Shown here piece by piece: positions 55,644-64,000 of a DNA stretch of 64,000 nt. Position 1 is the first letter of the stretch; each line of letters opens with the position of its first letter. Position numbers and translations under genes: made by a program. The DNA is from Macrococcus lamae (lineage in GTDB: Bacteria; Bacillota; Bacilli; Staphylococcales; Staphylococcaceae). The notes below the pieces were generated by a model that searched no databases, was not told the origin of the DNA, and saw only the letters and a list, made by a program, of their open reading frames with translations. The stretch spans positions 62,001 through 126,000 of the forward strand of contig NZ_SCWB01000003.1 of assembly GCF_004359545.1 (NCBI RefSeq), in the 5' to 3' direction.

Positions 55644-55754
55644 GAGGCTGGGACAACATTGAAAGTCATTCTTCGTAAAAGAACACAAAAACTTTTCCTG
55701 CAGGAGTCGCCGTGTATCGTTTTCGAAGAAACCTGGACTTTTGTCCCAGTCTTC
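55644..55754 (+). repeat. Long inverted repeat with GGCTGGGACAA core
   Basis: Arms GAGGCTGGGACAA (55644-55656) and TTGTCCCAGTCTTC (55741-55754) pair around about 84 bases that contain further complementary parts (TTCTTCG with CGAAGAA, and CCTGCAGG). A T5 run follows, so it can terminate the LCP transcript. The same core occurs at 28265 and partly at 41671. It looks like a dispersed intergenic repeat; no open frame is apparent inside. Confidence 0.7.
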
Positions 55755-55824
55755 TTTTTCATAACATCTCTAAATTCAAGTTGCAAGGACAGCAGTCATA
55801 TAGAAATATAAAGGAGTTGGTTTT

Positions 55825-56883
55825 ATGATCGAAGCTGTCATATTTAATATAGCTGTAGCGTTAAGCGGCATTTATTTATTCCACCGCATGCAGTTCTTTG
55901 AAGAGAAGGAAATTGTTTTCTCAAAAAATTACATCACTCTGCTTATGACATTAATTAGTTTACTGTTGATGTCCTATCCCATAGCATTTCATCATATGTC
56001 ATTCCATCTTGCTTTTGTGCCACTATTGTTTTTAGGTCGTTATACGAATACTGTCTACACCTTATTAAGTGCAGTCGTTCTCGCCGTTCTCCAGATTACT
56101 GTTTTTCATGGCACATGGGTAGATGCATTAGTACTTATAGGAATAGGCATCTCAGTCGGTGTGATAGGACCGTTCATTAAAATGTCCCACTTTGCTAGTA
56201 TTCAAGTGCTGAATGGAATAGCAATGCTTGTTATTTTACTGAGTCTGCCTTTCCGCGATATTTCTAATGAACTACTGTATTTTGTTATGGTTATCTGTGT
56301 CTCTTTCATCATGACAATCTGCAGCGGATTGATGTTCGTTGATATATGGCGCATATCGAAGCTTATACAGCGCTATGAAAATGAGGATTCTATTGACTAT
56401 TTAACCGGGCTTGGCAACGTCCGTGAGTTTGACCGCCAGCTGAATGCGACAAGCCGTTATGAACATCAGGCTATCAGTCTGCTGCTCATCGACATTGACG
56501 ATTTCAAAGAAGTCAATGATCAGTATGACCACGTTGCAGGTGATGCGGTGTTAAGGCAAATCGCCCAAGTGCTTAATAATTATATTCCGGTCGGTACAAA
56601 AGCTTTCAGAAACGGTGGCGAAGAATTTTCTGTAATACTTGTAGACGTATCGCTTGATTCGGCCATTAAACTTGCTGAAAGTATCCGTCAAGGAGTAAGA
56701 AATACAACTTTTCATCTACCGAACAAGGAAACTATTTCTTTGACTGTTTCTATCGGTGTCGGTTATCTTCAGAAAGAAGAACTGAAATCTCATCGTAAAA
56801 TCTTTAAAGATGCTGATGACATGCTCTATGCTGCAAAAGAACATGGACAGGATACAGTCATGTTCAATCCGATTATCAAATAA
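55825..56883 (+). CDS. Membrane GGDEF-domain protein (GdpS-like)
   Basis: 352 residues: about six membrane segments up to residue 175 (5TMR-LYT-like) and a C-terminal GGDEF domain with intact GGEEF at 264-268 and DYLTGLGN at 191-198. The RxxD product-inhibition site expected five residues before GGEEF is absent (PVGT). It matches staphylococcal GdpS in order and neighbourhood (near tagO and secA); GdpS of S. aureus acts without making c-di-GMP, so a cyclase role here is uncertain. RBS AAAGGAG. Confidence 0.9.
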   Translation: MIEAVIFNIAVALSGIYLFHRMQFFEEKEIVFSKNYITLLMTLISLLLMSYPIAFHHMSFHLAFVPLLFLGRYTNTVYTLLSAVVLAVLQITVFHGTWVDALVLIGIGISVGVIGPFIKMSHFASIQVLNGIAMLVILLSLPFRDISNELLYFVMVICVSFIMTICSGLMFVDIWRISKLIQRYENEDSIDYLTGLGNVREFDRQLNATSRYEHQAISLLLIDIDDFKEVNDQYDHVAGDAVLRQIAQVLNNYIPVGTKAFRNGGEEFSVILVDVSLDSAIKLAESIRQGVRNTTFHLPNKETISLTVSIGVGYLQKEELKSHRKIFKDADDMLYAAKEHGQDTVMFNPIIK

Positions 56884-56931
56884 CGGGAAGTCATTCTTTC
56901 TGTTATTTTTTTTATTATACAGGAGGTTAAA

Positions 56932-57681
56932 ATGCTTGATCATCATACAAACAAAATTATAGATGTCATCATGCTGGCAGGTAAAATACTGCTTGAGAAC
57001 GGCGCAGAAACATACCGTGTTGAAGACACAATGACACGCATTGCAACTCACTATGGTCTAGATAATACTCATAGTTTTGTCGTTCCGACAGCTATTATCT
57101 TCTCGTTCAGCGAAAAATCTGAAACACGGCTCATGAGAATTGAGAGCCGGACTACTGATCTTGAAAAAATAGCTGAAACAAATGCCATATCAAGAGCAAT
57201 AGCGAGCAATTCGATTACATTGGATGATGCCAAAACAATGCTCCAGCAGCTGGATCAGGCAGATCTTCAGTTCAGTCTTTGGCTGAAAGCATTGTCGGCC
57301 GGGCTTGTCAGTTTCTTTTTTCTGTTGATGTTTGATGGAACAGTGATTGATTTACTGCCTGCTTTCCTTGCCGGAAGTATCGGGTTTCTGATTGGTGAAT
57401 ATATACAGCTGCATACGCGCATCAAGTTTTTCTCTGAGTTTGCGGCAGCTATCGTTATCGCATCGATTGCTCATTTATTTGTTCTTCAATTTGCCGGTGA
57501 TTCCATCAATAAAATAATCATTGCTGGAGTCATGCCGCTAGTGCCTGGCGTATTAATAACGAATGCCATCCGGGATCTGATGGCTTCACATCTGCAGGCA
57601 GGTATCATTAAAGGAGTGGAAGCAGGACTTACTGCTTTTGCCATAGGTGCGGGGGTAGCATTATGTCTCACGATATATTAA
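56932..57681 (+). CDS. ThrE/YjjP-type exporter, large subunit
   Basis: 249 residues. The N-terminal cytoplasmic part has GAETYRVEDTM (typical of DUF1212/ThrE), followed by about five membrane segments (from residue 115). It is the N-terminal half of the split threonine/serine exporter family, paired with the next gene. In E. coli the pair YjjP/YjjB exports succinate; in Corynebacterium the fused ThrE exports threonine. The substrate here is unknown. RBS AGGAGG. The 3' end overlaps the next gene by 19 bases. Confidence 0.88.
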   Translation: MLDHHTNKIIDVIMLAGKILLENGAETYRVEDTMTRIATHYGLDNTHSFVVPTAIIFSFSEKSETRLMRIESRTTDLEKIAETNAISRAIASNSITLDDAKTMLQQLDQADLQFSLWLKALSAGLVSFFFLLMFDGTVIDLLPAFLAGSIGFLIGEYIQLHTRIKFFSEFAAAIVIASIAHLFVLQFAGDSINKIIIAGVMPLVPGVLITNAIRDLMASHLQAGIIKGVEAGLTAFAIGAGVALCLTIY

Positions 57682-58145
57682 CACTGATCTTTCAAGTTGC
57701 TTTTCAGTTTATCACTAGTTTTTTTGCGACACTGTTTTTCTCCATTCTTTTTAATGCACCTAAAAGGCTGCTTATTCCATGCGGTGTCGTCGGAGCGGTC
57801 GGCTGGGTAGTTTATTATTTTACAATGCAGACGATGACAAGCGTAGGTGCCTCATTTTTAGGAGCTTTCTGTCTCGGTGCTATGGCTCATTTAATGGCGC
57901 GTTATTACAAGCGCCCTGTCATCATTTTCTATGTATCCGGAATTATTCCTCTCGTTCCGGGAGGACTCGCCTATGATGCGACAAAGCTGATGATTATCCA
58001 TGACTACACAGCCGCGCTTCAGAAAAGTTTTGAAGCAATGATGATATCAGGTGCCATCGCATTCGCGCTTATTGTAGTAGAAATTATCTTCCAGTCTTAT
58101 TTCAAGTTAAGAAGAAGAGTGCAAATATATCGAAATCCGATATAA
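57663..58145 (+). CDS. ThrE/YjjB-type exporter, small subunit
   Basis: 160 residues, four or five membrane segments, with the ISGIIPLVPGGLAYD-like segment (SGIIPLVPGGLAYDATK) typical of the DUF3815/ThrE_2 half. It overlaps the preceding subunit by 19 bases, so stoichiometric synthesis by coupled translation is likely. The two proteins are expected to form one membrane exporter. Nothing suggests regulation apart from position. Confidence 0.87.
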   Translation: MSHDILTLIFQVAFQFITSFFATLFFSILFNAPKRLLIPCGVVGAVGWVVYYFTMQTMTSVGASFLGAFCLGAMAHLMARYYKRPVIIFYVSGIIPLVPGGLAYDATKLMIIHDYTAALQKSFEAMMISGAIAFALIVVEIIFQSYFKLRRRVQIYRNPI

Positions 58146-58175
58146 TATAAGTATTAATGTATAGGGGGTATTATC

Positions 58176-59399
58176 TTGAAACAACAAATCATTGAACGGT
58201 TATCGCGTTATGTAAAGATTGACACACAATCAGATGCATTCAGCGAAACAACTCCATCAACAGAAAAACAATGGGAGCTGCTCCGCCTGCTTGAAGAAGA
58301 AATTAAAGCGCTCGACCTCAACGTATCTATCGACGACAAAGGCTACTTGATGGCGACACTTCCGGCTAATACAGATAAAAAAGTACCGGTTATCGGTCTG
58401 CTTGCGCATGTCGACACAGCAACTGATTTCACAGGCACAAATGTCTCACCGCAAATCATTGAAAACTATGACGGTAAAGATATCACTTTAAAAAGTGGTC
58501 TTGTAATTGATACGACGACGTTCCCAGAACTTAAAAATTACGAAGGTCATACAATGATGACTACTGATGGTAAAACATTGCTCGGTGCTGATAACAAAGC
58601 AGGTATCACAGCGATTATGGAAGCTGTCATCTATTTACTGCAACACCCTGAAATCAAGCACGGAGAAATCCGCTTCGCCTTTACACCAGACGAAGAAATC
58701 GGTCGTGGACCACATCATTTCGATGTTGCTCGTTTCGGTGCTGACTTTGCCTATACTATTGACGGCGGACGCCTAGGAGAACTTCAGTATGAAAGTTTCA
58801 ATGCTGCGGGAGTTGAAGCGCGTTTCTATGGTGTCAATGTGCATCCCGGCTCGGCCAAGGATAAAATGATCAATGCGCTGACGTTAGGAATCGAATTTAA
58901 CAGCACACTGCCTGTTGACGAAGTTCCAGAAAAAACTGAGGATTATGCAGGGTTTTATCATCTAATGGCTATGGAGGGCTCTGTTGAAGAATCAGTCCTG
59001 CGTTATATCATCAGAGACCATGACAAAGAAAAATTCGCTGCTCGTAAAGCATTGATGGATCAGACAGCTAAAACTATGGCCTCTAAATATGGAGAAGAAA
59101 AAGTATCACTGTCAATCACAGATCAGTATTTCAATATGGGAGAAAAAATCACTCCTTACCCTGAGCTTACTGAGATTCCACAGGAAGTGATGAAAGAACT
59201 CGGTATAGAGCCGATTATTGAACCAATCCGCGGAGGAACAGATGGCTCACAGCTCTCTTATATGGGACTGCCAACGCCAAACATCTTTACAGGTGCCGAT
59301 AATTTCCACGGTCCTTATGAATATGCGTCCATCGATAACCTTGAGAAATCTGTACAGACAATTGTCGGTATCGTTTCCAAGTTTGAAACAAAAGCTTAA
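58176..59399 (+). CDS. pepT: Peptidase T (tripeptidase)
   Basis: 407 residues, M20B metallopeptidase. The zinc-ligand motifs are intact: [30 protein letters not shown] and the C-terminal [17 protein letters not shown]. It cleaves the N-terminal residue from tripeptides in the cytoplasm. The start is TTG 58176, 7 bases after AGGGGG. It is followed by a strong terminator; the preceding exporter pair ends 30 bases upstream, so shared transcription is possible. Confidence 0.96.
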   Translation: MKQQIIERLSRYVKIDTQSDAFSETTPSTEKQWELLRLLEEEIKALDLNVSIDDKGYLMATLPANTDKKVPVIGLLAHVDTATDFTGTNVSPQIIENYDGKDITLKSGLVIDTTTFPELKNYEGHTMMTTDGKTLLGADNKAGITAIMEAVIYLLQHPEIKHGEIRFAFTPDEEIGRGPHHFDVARFGADFAYTIDGGRLGELQYESFNAAGVEARFYGVNVHPGSAKDKMINALTLGIEFNSTLPVDEVPEKTEDYAGFYHLMAMEGSVEESVLRYIIRDHDKEKFAARKALMDQTAKTMASKYGEEKVSLSITDQYFNMGEKITPYPELTEIPQEVMKELGIEPIIEPIRGGTDGSQLSYMGLPTPNIFTGADNFHGPYEYASIDNLEKSVQTIVGIVSKFETKA

Positions 59400-59410
59400 A
59401 TCATAAAAAA

Positions 59411-59450
59411 CAAGGCCTGAAGACATTTTAATGTCTTTAGGCCTTGTTTT
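59411..59450 (+). terminator. Terminator after pepT
   Basis: A 16-base stem with one mismatch (CAAGGCCTGAAGACAT / ATGTCTTTAGGCCTTG), 4-base loop, then T4. Confidence 0.9.
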
Positions 59451-59490
59451 AATATAAATATAGCTCTCTCACGTATATTCAAAGCTCTGA

Positions 59491-60561
59491 TTATTTTTGC
59501 ATCCTCATTAATGTCATAACAGTATTCTGCAGCTGAATACCGATTTGAATATCTTGTGTGTCAGCAGTCATTTCCGGATAGATATTAAAATGATAAATAT
59601 TCGTATCGTCGCTCGGCAGTTGCTGACCAGCTGTCAAATAAATATATTTTTTTCCTGCTGCTGCATAATCCATTATCGCCTGCGATACGAGAGAGCCCTT
59701 TGATGCGTTCACCGTTCCACCGCCGAATATAATCATATCTGCTTCTTCCAGTAAATGTTCTATATTAGTGTCACGGAATATCATTTCCTTTGAAGTAATC
59801 ACCTCTGCTGAAAGAATTTCACTGAAAACGGCTCTCAATCCTCCTCCATCACCGCCATAAGAAGGTCTTGTCAAATTAAAATTTATTTTCTTGAACTGTT
59901 CGTTTAAATACCATATATTATTATCCATTGTCTTTAGTTCTTCCGTATCTGCAACGATATCCGCTGCATGACTATGACTGCCGAATAAATAGTAATCCTT
60001 GTCACTGATGATTGTAAATTCACATGCAGCGAGCCGATCATCAATAGAAGACACATCAATATTCCGAATTCTTTTGATGTCTGCTGCTATCAATGGTCCT
60101 GTCAGCTGATCACCATTTCCATCAAAGAAACGTACACCAAGCAGTTCCAGCATACCGATGCCGCCGTCCATCACTGTAGAATTGCCCAGTGCCACAGTAA
60201 ATGCCTCGTAGCCAAGATCCAGTCCATTTAAAATAACTTGACCAAGACCTGTCGATGACGTTTCCTGCAATTGTCCAGCGTTATTAAACAACGTTGAACA
60301 ATCGATATATAAATTTTTGTCAATACCAGCAACAGTCACTTTCGTCTGCTGCAGCTGACTCCCAAGTACGTTCCATTGAAATCTTTTTCCACGGTTCCAT
60401 TGGAGAACGCCGTCAATCATATCTTTTGAACCATCAAACAGAGGGACTTTAACAACTTGACTGTTCTCTAATACCTTATGTATTCCTTCTTCTATATAAT
60501 TGTTCGCTTCTCTTGAGCTTAATTTATCTTCAAACCGGTCAACTGCCACTAATATATTCAT
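59491..60561 (-). CDS. Divergent glycerate kinase-family protein
   Basis: 356 residues from ATG 60561, just after GGAGGG. The overall GlxK/GarK layout is kept (ILVAVDRFEDKLSSREA at the start, STGLGQVILNGLDLG, LGNSTVMDGGIGMLELLG, PSYGGDGGGL). Several motifs differ from standard glycerate kinases: DSFKGSLSS-like is VDRFEDKLSS, GGSATNDGG is LGNSTVMDGG, the NPL-G-GA segment is replaced by SDKDYYLFGSHSH, and the late GEGR-DxQT motif reads GGGTVNASKGS. Glycerate phosphorylation is therefore doubtful. Next to a bacilliredoxin gene. Confidence 0.75.
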   Translation of the reverse strand: MNILVAVDRFEDKLSSREANNYIEEGIHKVLENSQVVKVPLFDGSKDMIDGVLQWNRGKRFQWNVLGSQLQQTKVTVAGIDKNLYIDCSTLFNNAGQLQETSSTGLGQVILNGLDLGYEAFTVALGNSTVMDGGIGMLELLGVRFFDGNGDQLTGPLIAADIKRIRNIDVSSIDDRLAACEFTIISDKDYYLFGSHSHAADIVADTEELKTMDNNIWYLNEQFKKINFNLTRPSYGGDGGGLRAVFSEILSAEVITSKEMIFRDTNIEHLLEEADMIIFGGGTVNASKGSLVSQAIMDYAAAGKKYIYLTAGQQLPSDDTNIYHFNIYPEMTADTQDIQIGIQLQNTVMTLMRMQK

Positions 60562-60618
60562 AATTCCCTCCAAAATAAATAACTAATAGCCACGGCTATT
60601 AGTCACTCTTTTTATCTG

Positions 60619-60939
60619 TTATTCCTCTGCGGCTGAAAGCGAATGTACTGTTATCTGACTGTGACTTGCATTCCATACAACTTTTTTATTAACAAAATAC
60701 AATGCTTGTGGAGATTCGTGTCTGATTCCAGTCTGTTCAGCAATGTAATCAGAAAGCTCGCGTGCCTCCTGAACAGTCAGGTAAAACCCGTCCATATCAC
60801 GTTCGTATAAAAAATTATTATACTGGTCGAAAGCATTTAAAGAAATCGGACAGGTTGTAGAATGTTTCATCAGAAAAAACTTATCCTGCTCCTCTAATAA
60901 ATTATCGAATTGTTCCACACTATTAATTTTTAATACCAT
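60619..60939 (-). CDS. BrxC/YtxJ-like bacilliredoxin
   Basis: 106 residues with a thioredoxin-like fold and the single-cysteine motif HSTTCPIS, the TCPIS signature of YtxJ/BrxC. Members remove bacillithiol from S-bacillithiolated proteins or act as monothiol redoxins. This implies that the organism makes bacillithiol, as Staphylococcaceae usually do. Ribosome-binding site AGGTGA precedes ATG. It probably shares a transcript with the glycerate kinase homologue 45 bases downstream. Confidence 0.88.
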   Translation of the reverse strand: MVLKINSVEQFDNLLEEQDKFFLMKHSTTCPISLNAFDQYNNFLYERDMDGFYLTVQEARELSDYIAEQTGIRHESPQALYFVNKKVVWNASHSQITVHSLSAAEE

Positions 60940-61055
60940 CTTTTCACCTCATCAAATAGATAACCTATTTGTTTTTGTATGATATGTTTTTAATTTTATA
61001 CCCTTAATCGTTTATCATTAGACATGTTATAATAATGAAAAAGGAGGATTTAATA

Positions 61056-61256
61056 TTGAACACACCACCATTACCTGTAAAACGCTGGAGTTTTCTTGAT
61101 ACAATTAATCTTTGCCTGATGATTTTTGTCTGCTTATTTGTCATCGACTTTACTAAGAACCCGATGATTTCATGGCTGGTCATTGTCGCTTTCGGAATAT
61201 GGATACTCACTGTCATTGCCAGAAATCTTTATATATCACGTCATCAAAAGCGCTAA
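61056..61256 (+). CDS. Small membrane protein of unknown function
   Basis: 66 residues from TTG 61056, which follows AAGGAGG by 8 bases; an ATG at 61035 lies upstream of that site and is unlikely. Two membrane segments are apparent (about 16-34 and 39-58) with a basic C-terminus RNLYISRHQKR, so both ends should face the cytoplasm. No family recognised. Monocistronic, followed by a short hairpin. Confidence 0.7.
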   Translation: MNTPPLPVKRWSFLDTINLCLMIFVCLFVIDFTKNPMISWLVIVAFGIWILTVIARNLYISRHQKR

Positions 61257-61260
61257 ACAA

Positions 61261-61283
61261 AGAGAAGGGATTATACCTTCTCT
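61261..61283. terminator. Short bidirectional terminator
   Basis: An 8-bp stem (AGAGAAGG / CCTTCTCT) with a 7-base loop overlaps the convergent lipoprotein stop and is followed by T-rich sequence. Confidence 0.65.
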
Positions 61284-62161
61284 TCTAATTTTTTCAGTGC
61301 TTCATAATATTTATCATCAATAGATTTAATTTGTTTTGTATTTTCTAGAATGCTCTGAATGGGCATATGCTGCAATTTCTCTTCAATTCCCATAGCAATT
61401 TTACGTTCTTTATAATAATTGATCAGGCTGTAGTCTATTTCTGTCTGTGCCTGGCGCATCTGAATAACATTGGGTGAGCTGATATTTGTCTGATTCAATT
61501 TCTCCACATGAAATCTTAGGAGCGGTAGCAGTGATTGATCGATATAGGCCTGCTTTTCTTTTGTACTGGCACTACTCATTAAATATTTAACCTTGGATTT
61601 TAAATCTGTGCTGTTCGCATTGATGACATCAGTCAATGAATTATAGTCAGATTGTTCTTTGTCATTATCGATTGCTCGGTCAGCAAATTTCTCACTCTTA
61701 GCTTTATTCTTCTCAAATACTTTTGTATAGCCAAGAATTTCTTCATTGGAAGCTATTGATTGATTGTATAATTTAATGTAATGATACATATCATTGATAA
61801 ATTTCTTCTTTTTCTTGAAGTTTTCAACATAAATATCATGAACATCAGATACTTCTTTAGTTTTAACTTCTACTGTCTTTAACTTTTTTTCGTAAATAGA
61901 GAGCTGCGGTCGGACTCTTTCTGCGAGTGATGCTTCTATTGCCTTTAATTTTTCTTTTTTAGTTTCGGTGACCTCAGAGCCAATCAATTGGTCAGCTTTT
62001 TCAAGTTTCAGGCGGTCAATGGAATCAACAAGTTTCTTTTCTTCTGATTGAACTTCTTTCATCTGGGCTTTATAATCATTAATGTCTGACTTTACTTCAT
62101 TGCCGCACGCGGTAAGTATTGACAGACATAATAACACTATCAGGCGAATTATTATTTTCAT
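61271..62161 (-). CDS. Helical lipoprotein, staphylococcal type
   Basis: 296 residues. The lipobox SILTAC gives lipidated Cys19. The rest is charged, Lys/Glu-rich and strongly helical, with likely coiled-coil stretches (25-60 and 80-125) and a central MYHYIKLYNQSI segment. This resembles the staphylococcal 'EMYY motif' lipoproteins, though I am not certain of that family. No enzymatic motif. It starts at ATG after AAGGAG and stands alone, convergent with the small membrane protein gene and divergent from the GrpB gene. Confidence 0.75.
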   Translation of the reverse strand: MKIIIRLIVLLCLSILTACGNEVKSDINDYKAQMKEVQSEEKKLVDSIDRLKLEKADQLIGSEVTETKKEKLKAIEASLAERVRPQLSIYEKKLKTVEVKTKEVSDVHDIYVENFKKKKKFINDMYHYIKLYNQSIASNEEILGYTKVFEKNKAKSEKFADRAIDNDKEQSDYNSLTDVINANSTDLKSKVKYLMSSASTKEKQAYIDQSLLPLLRFHVEKLNQTNISSPNVIQMRQAQTEIDYSLINYYKERKIAMGIEEKLQHMPIQSILENTKQIKSIDDKYYEALKKLEEKV

Positions 62162-62239
62162 TTATCTTCTCCTTGCTAAACACATTATACCTAAAATTAT
62201 AATCAAGTTAAATACTAATCAAAAAACAGAGGTTCATTA

Positions 62240-62746
62240 ATGATAAAACAACGACCAGTTATTACTGTTAATTATCAGCTTGAGCAATATAAAACGCTTT
62301 ATCTAGAAATAGAAGAGCTGCTGTTTAATCTACTTGACACACCTGTATCGGCGGTTCATCATATCGGCGGCACAGCAATTCACAATGCAATGACGAGCCC
62401 AATCATCGATGTACTTGTTATCGTCCCTAATCTTCATGCAATGACTACATTGGATGAGAAGCGGCTGAATAACAGTGGATTTTATAGACTGCATCATCCT
62501 TATAAGAAAAAATGCGTCTTTAGTCAGTTTACTGACTTTAAATCACTTGATGAACAGTGCCGCCTTCATATCGTTGAAGCTGAGAGTGAGAAATCAGAAC
62601 GATATTTGACGGCACAGCGTCTGTTGTCCGAGGACGCTGTGCTGCTTAGTCAGTTCAATGATTTTAAAGTTCAGCTGGCTTCCTTGTCAAAGAAAGATTA
62701 TGAGGAACAGAAGTCAATATGGTTCAGCTCTCTTATCGCCAAGTAG
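62240..62746 (+). CDS. GrpB-family (UPF0157) nucleotidyltransferase-like protein
   Basis: 168 residues. The segment VHHIGGTAIHNAMTSPIIDVLVIV matches the GrpB/UPF0157 core, which has a nucleotidyltransferase fold with GST-like and DxD-type parts; here the usual SSPAPGLxAKPxID variant reads IGGTAIHNAMTSPIID, so a lysine is replaced. The HIVEAESE segment corresponds to the conserved His strand. Function in the family is poorly defined. RBS is weak (ACAGAGGTTCATTA). Confidence 0.8.
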   Translation: MIKQRPVITVNYQLEQYKTLYLEIEELLFNLLDTPVSAVHHIGGTAIHNAMTSPIIDVLVIVPNLHAMTTLDEKRLNNSGFYRLHHPYKKKCVFSQFTDFKSLDEQCRLHIVEAESEKSERYLTAQRLLSEDAVLLSQFNDFKVQLASLSKKDYEEQKSIWFSSLIAK

Positions 62747-62796
62747 CTGAAATGTTGCTATAATAGTTAAGAATTAGAATGAAAGGGCGTAACTCA

Positions 62797-63711
62797 GTGA
62801 CTTTACATAATCTATATGACTCATTATCACAAATTATTCCGGCTGCACTAGTTAAAGTAGATGAGCCATTAAAAAAATATACTTATACAAAAACAGGCGG
62901 CAATGCTGATTATTATATTTCTCCTGTTCGCTACGAAGAAGTCAGTGCCATCATGAAATTTGCTAAGGAATATCAAGTTCCGGTTACGTTTCTAGGAAAC
63001 GGCTCCAATATCATTATAAGAGATGGCGGCATACGAGGTATTGTGCTCAGTTTGCTGAATTTAAAGGATATACAGGTTGAATATGACCAGATTATTGCTG
63101 GAAGTGGTGCTGCCATCATCGATGTATCAAGAACAGCACGTGATCATCATCTTACAGGACTCGAATTTGCCTGTGGTATACCTGGATCTGTCGGCGGTGC
63201 TGTCTATATGAATGCCGGTGCATATGGTGGAGAAATTAAAGATTGCATCGACCATGCAAAAGTTATTGATGAGAATGGTGAGATGTATACGCTTGATAAG
63301 CTAGATCTGGAACTTGAGTATAGAACAAGTGCTATACAGCAGCGTCATCTTGTGGTCCTTGAAGCGACATTTAATCTGCAACGTGGCGACATTAACATCA
63401 TCCAGGAATTAATGGATGACTTAACACAGCGTCGTGAAGACAAACAGCCGCTTGAATATCCTTCATGCGGCAGCGTCTTCAGACGACCGCCTGGACATTA
63501 TGCCGGACAGCTGATTCAGGAAGCTGGTCTTCAAGGCCATCGTATCGGTGGTGTTGAAGTGTCGACAAAGCATGCCGGTTTTATCGTTAATGTGGATCAT
63601 GGAACGGCAACAGATTACGAAGATATGATTACCTATGTAAAAGCAACAGTTCTCAAGCATTCAGGTGTTGAACTACAGCCAGAAGTCCGTGTGATCGGGG
63701 AGCGGCTATAA
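62797..63711 (+). CDS. murB: UDP-N-acetylenolpyruvoylglucosamine reductase
   Basis: 304 residues from GTG 62797, aligning with the start of S. aureus MurB; an ATG at 62779 lacks a ribosome-binding site. FAD-binding [19 protein letters not shown] and [45 protein letters not shown] (in parts), plus the catalytic serine in [11 protein letters not shown], are intact. It reduces enolpyruvyl-UDP-GlcNAc to UDP-MurNAc in peptidoglycan synthesis. Followed by a strong terminator. Confidence 0.97.
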   Translation: MTLHNLYDSLSQIIPAALVKVDEPLKKYTYTKTGGNADYYISPVRYEEVSAIMKFAKEYQVPVTFLGNGSNIIIRDGGIRGIVLSLLNLKDIQVEYDQIIAGSGAAIIDVSRTARDHHLTGLEFACGIPGSVGGAVYMNAGAYGGEIKDCIDHAKVIDENGEMYTLDKLDLELEYRTSAIQQRHLVVLEATFNLQRGDINIIQELMDDLTQRREDKQPLEYPSCGSVFRRPPGHYAGQLIQEAGLQGHRIGGVEVSTKHAGFIVNVDHGTATDYEDMITYVKATVLKHSGVELQPEVRVIGERL

Positions 63712-63714
63712 AAC

Positions 63715-63754
63715 AGACAGCTCGGACAAAACATCAATTTTGTCCGAGCTGTCT
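63715..63754. terminator. Strong bidirectional terminator after murB
   Basis: A 17-bp perfect stem (AGACAGCTCGGACAAAA / TTTTGTCCGAGCTGTCT) with a 6-base loop lies between convergent murB and the SDR gene. Confidence 0.92.
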
Positions 63755-63758
63755 ATTA

Positions 63759-64000
63759 TTAAATTGCCGTCACTCCACCGTCAATGACGATTTCCGAACC
63801 AGTAATGAACTGCGATTCATCGCTTGCTAAAAATACAACTGCTGGTGCGACATCATCGGTACTGCCGATACGTCTCAGTGGTGTCTTATCCATATACCAG
63901 TTATGCACCTGCTCCTGCTCAAGTTGATCTTTAATCATTTCAGTCTCAATGAAACCTGGCAGAACAGCATTGACGCGCACATTATACTTAGCAAAGTCCC
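63759..64000 (-). CDS. Short-chain dehydrogenase/reductase, 3' part
   Basis: About 80 residues visible; the frame is open to the window edge, so the start lies beyond it. KYNVRVNAVLPGFIETEM and the C-terminal FLASDESQFITGSEIVIDGG are typical of classical SDR enzymes, including the glycine-rich end. The Rossmann GxxxGxG and YxxxK motifs would be outside the window. Substrate cannot be told from this part. Confidence 0.88.
   Translation of the reverse strand, partial: DFAKYNVRVNAVLPGFIETEMIKDQLEQEQVHNWYMDKTPLRRIGSTDDVAPAVVFLASDESQFITGSEIVIDGGVTAI

Overview
The window reads as a chromosomal core segment from a member of the Staphylococcaceae. Low-to-moderate GC, AGGAGG ribosome-binding sites, frequent TTG/GTG starts and staphylococcus-like proteins support this. 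Two c-type cytochrome lipoproteins (a TsdA-like dihaem protein and a CccB-like monohaem protein) point away from Staphylococcus aureus and towards an oxidase-positive relative. Macrococcus/Macrococcoides is my best guess; the Mammaliicoccus (sciuri) group is the alternative. I see no insertion sequence, prophage, CRISPR array or resistance island.

Layout: 1-504 is the 3' end of a FetB-like permease. 538-5752 (minus) is the sufCDSUB Fe-S assembly operon. 5972-6853 is the TsdA-like dihaem cytochrome. 6883-9624 (minus) is metNIQ behind an S-box (SAM) riboswitch. 9664-13608 holds small redox and metabolic genes (thioredoxin-like, Toprim, gcvH, ArsC/Spx-like, thioredoxin, nitroreductase, aroD, DUF1801). 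13644-17975 (minus) is secG-est-rnr-smpB-ssrA, the RNA-decay and trans-translation block. 18083-25104 (minus) is the glycolytic cggR-gap / pgk-tpiA-gpmI / eno cluster behind a tandem CggR operator. 25235-28955 holds a glutaredoxin-like gene, tRNA-Arg(CCG), clpP with a CtsR box, a secreted alkaline phosphatase with a phased PhoP box, and an orphan lipoprotein.

29043-36604 (minus) contains rapZ-glmR-whiA, then hprK-lgt-acyltransferase-TPR-trxB. 36756-43086 (minus) is tlpA-HD-csbA followed by SOS-type uvrBA. 43202-44871 holds two secreted wall hydrolases (CHAP, and LysM-NlpC/P60), each with a WalR-type box. 45033-52698 (minus) is degV-comFA-comFC-hpf-secA-prfB-cccB, with the classic prfB programmed frameshift. 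52829-59399 holds yvyE, tagO (minus), an LCP ligase, a GGDEF protein, a split ThrE-type exporter and pepT. 59491-64000 ends with a divergent glycerate-kinase homologue, a BrxC-like bacilliredoxin, small membrane and lipoprotein genes, a GrpB-family gene, murB and a partial SDR gene.

The content is mostly housekeeping, and I did not find a convincing new multi-gene system. The observations most worth a second look are regulatory DNA: a perfect 24-bp palindrome between the divergent wall genes tagO and lcp, paired WalR boxes, an 11-bp-phased PhoP box, a hairpin burying the ribosome-binding site of a nitroreductase gene, and a long foldable repeat at 55644-55754. The TsdA-like cytochrome and the degenerate glycerate-kinase homologue are also of interest.
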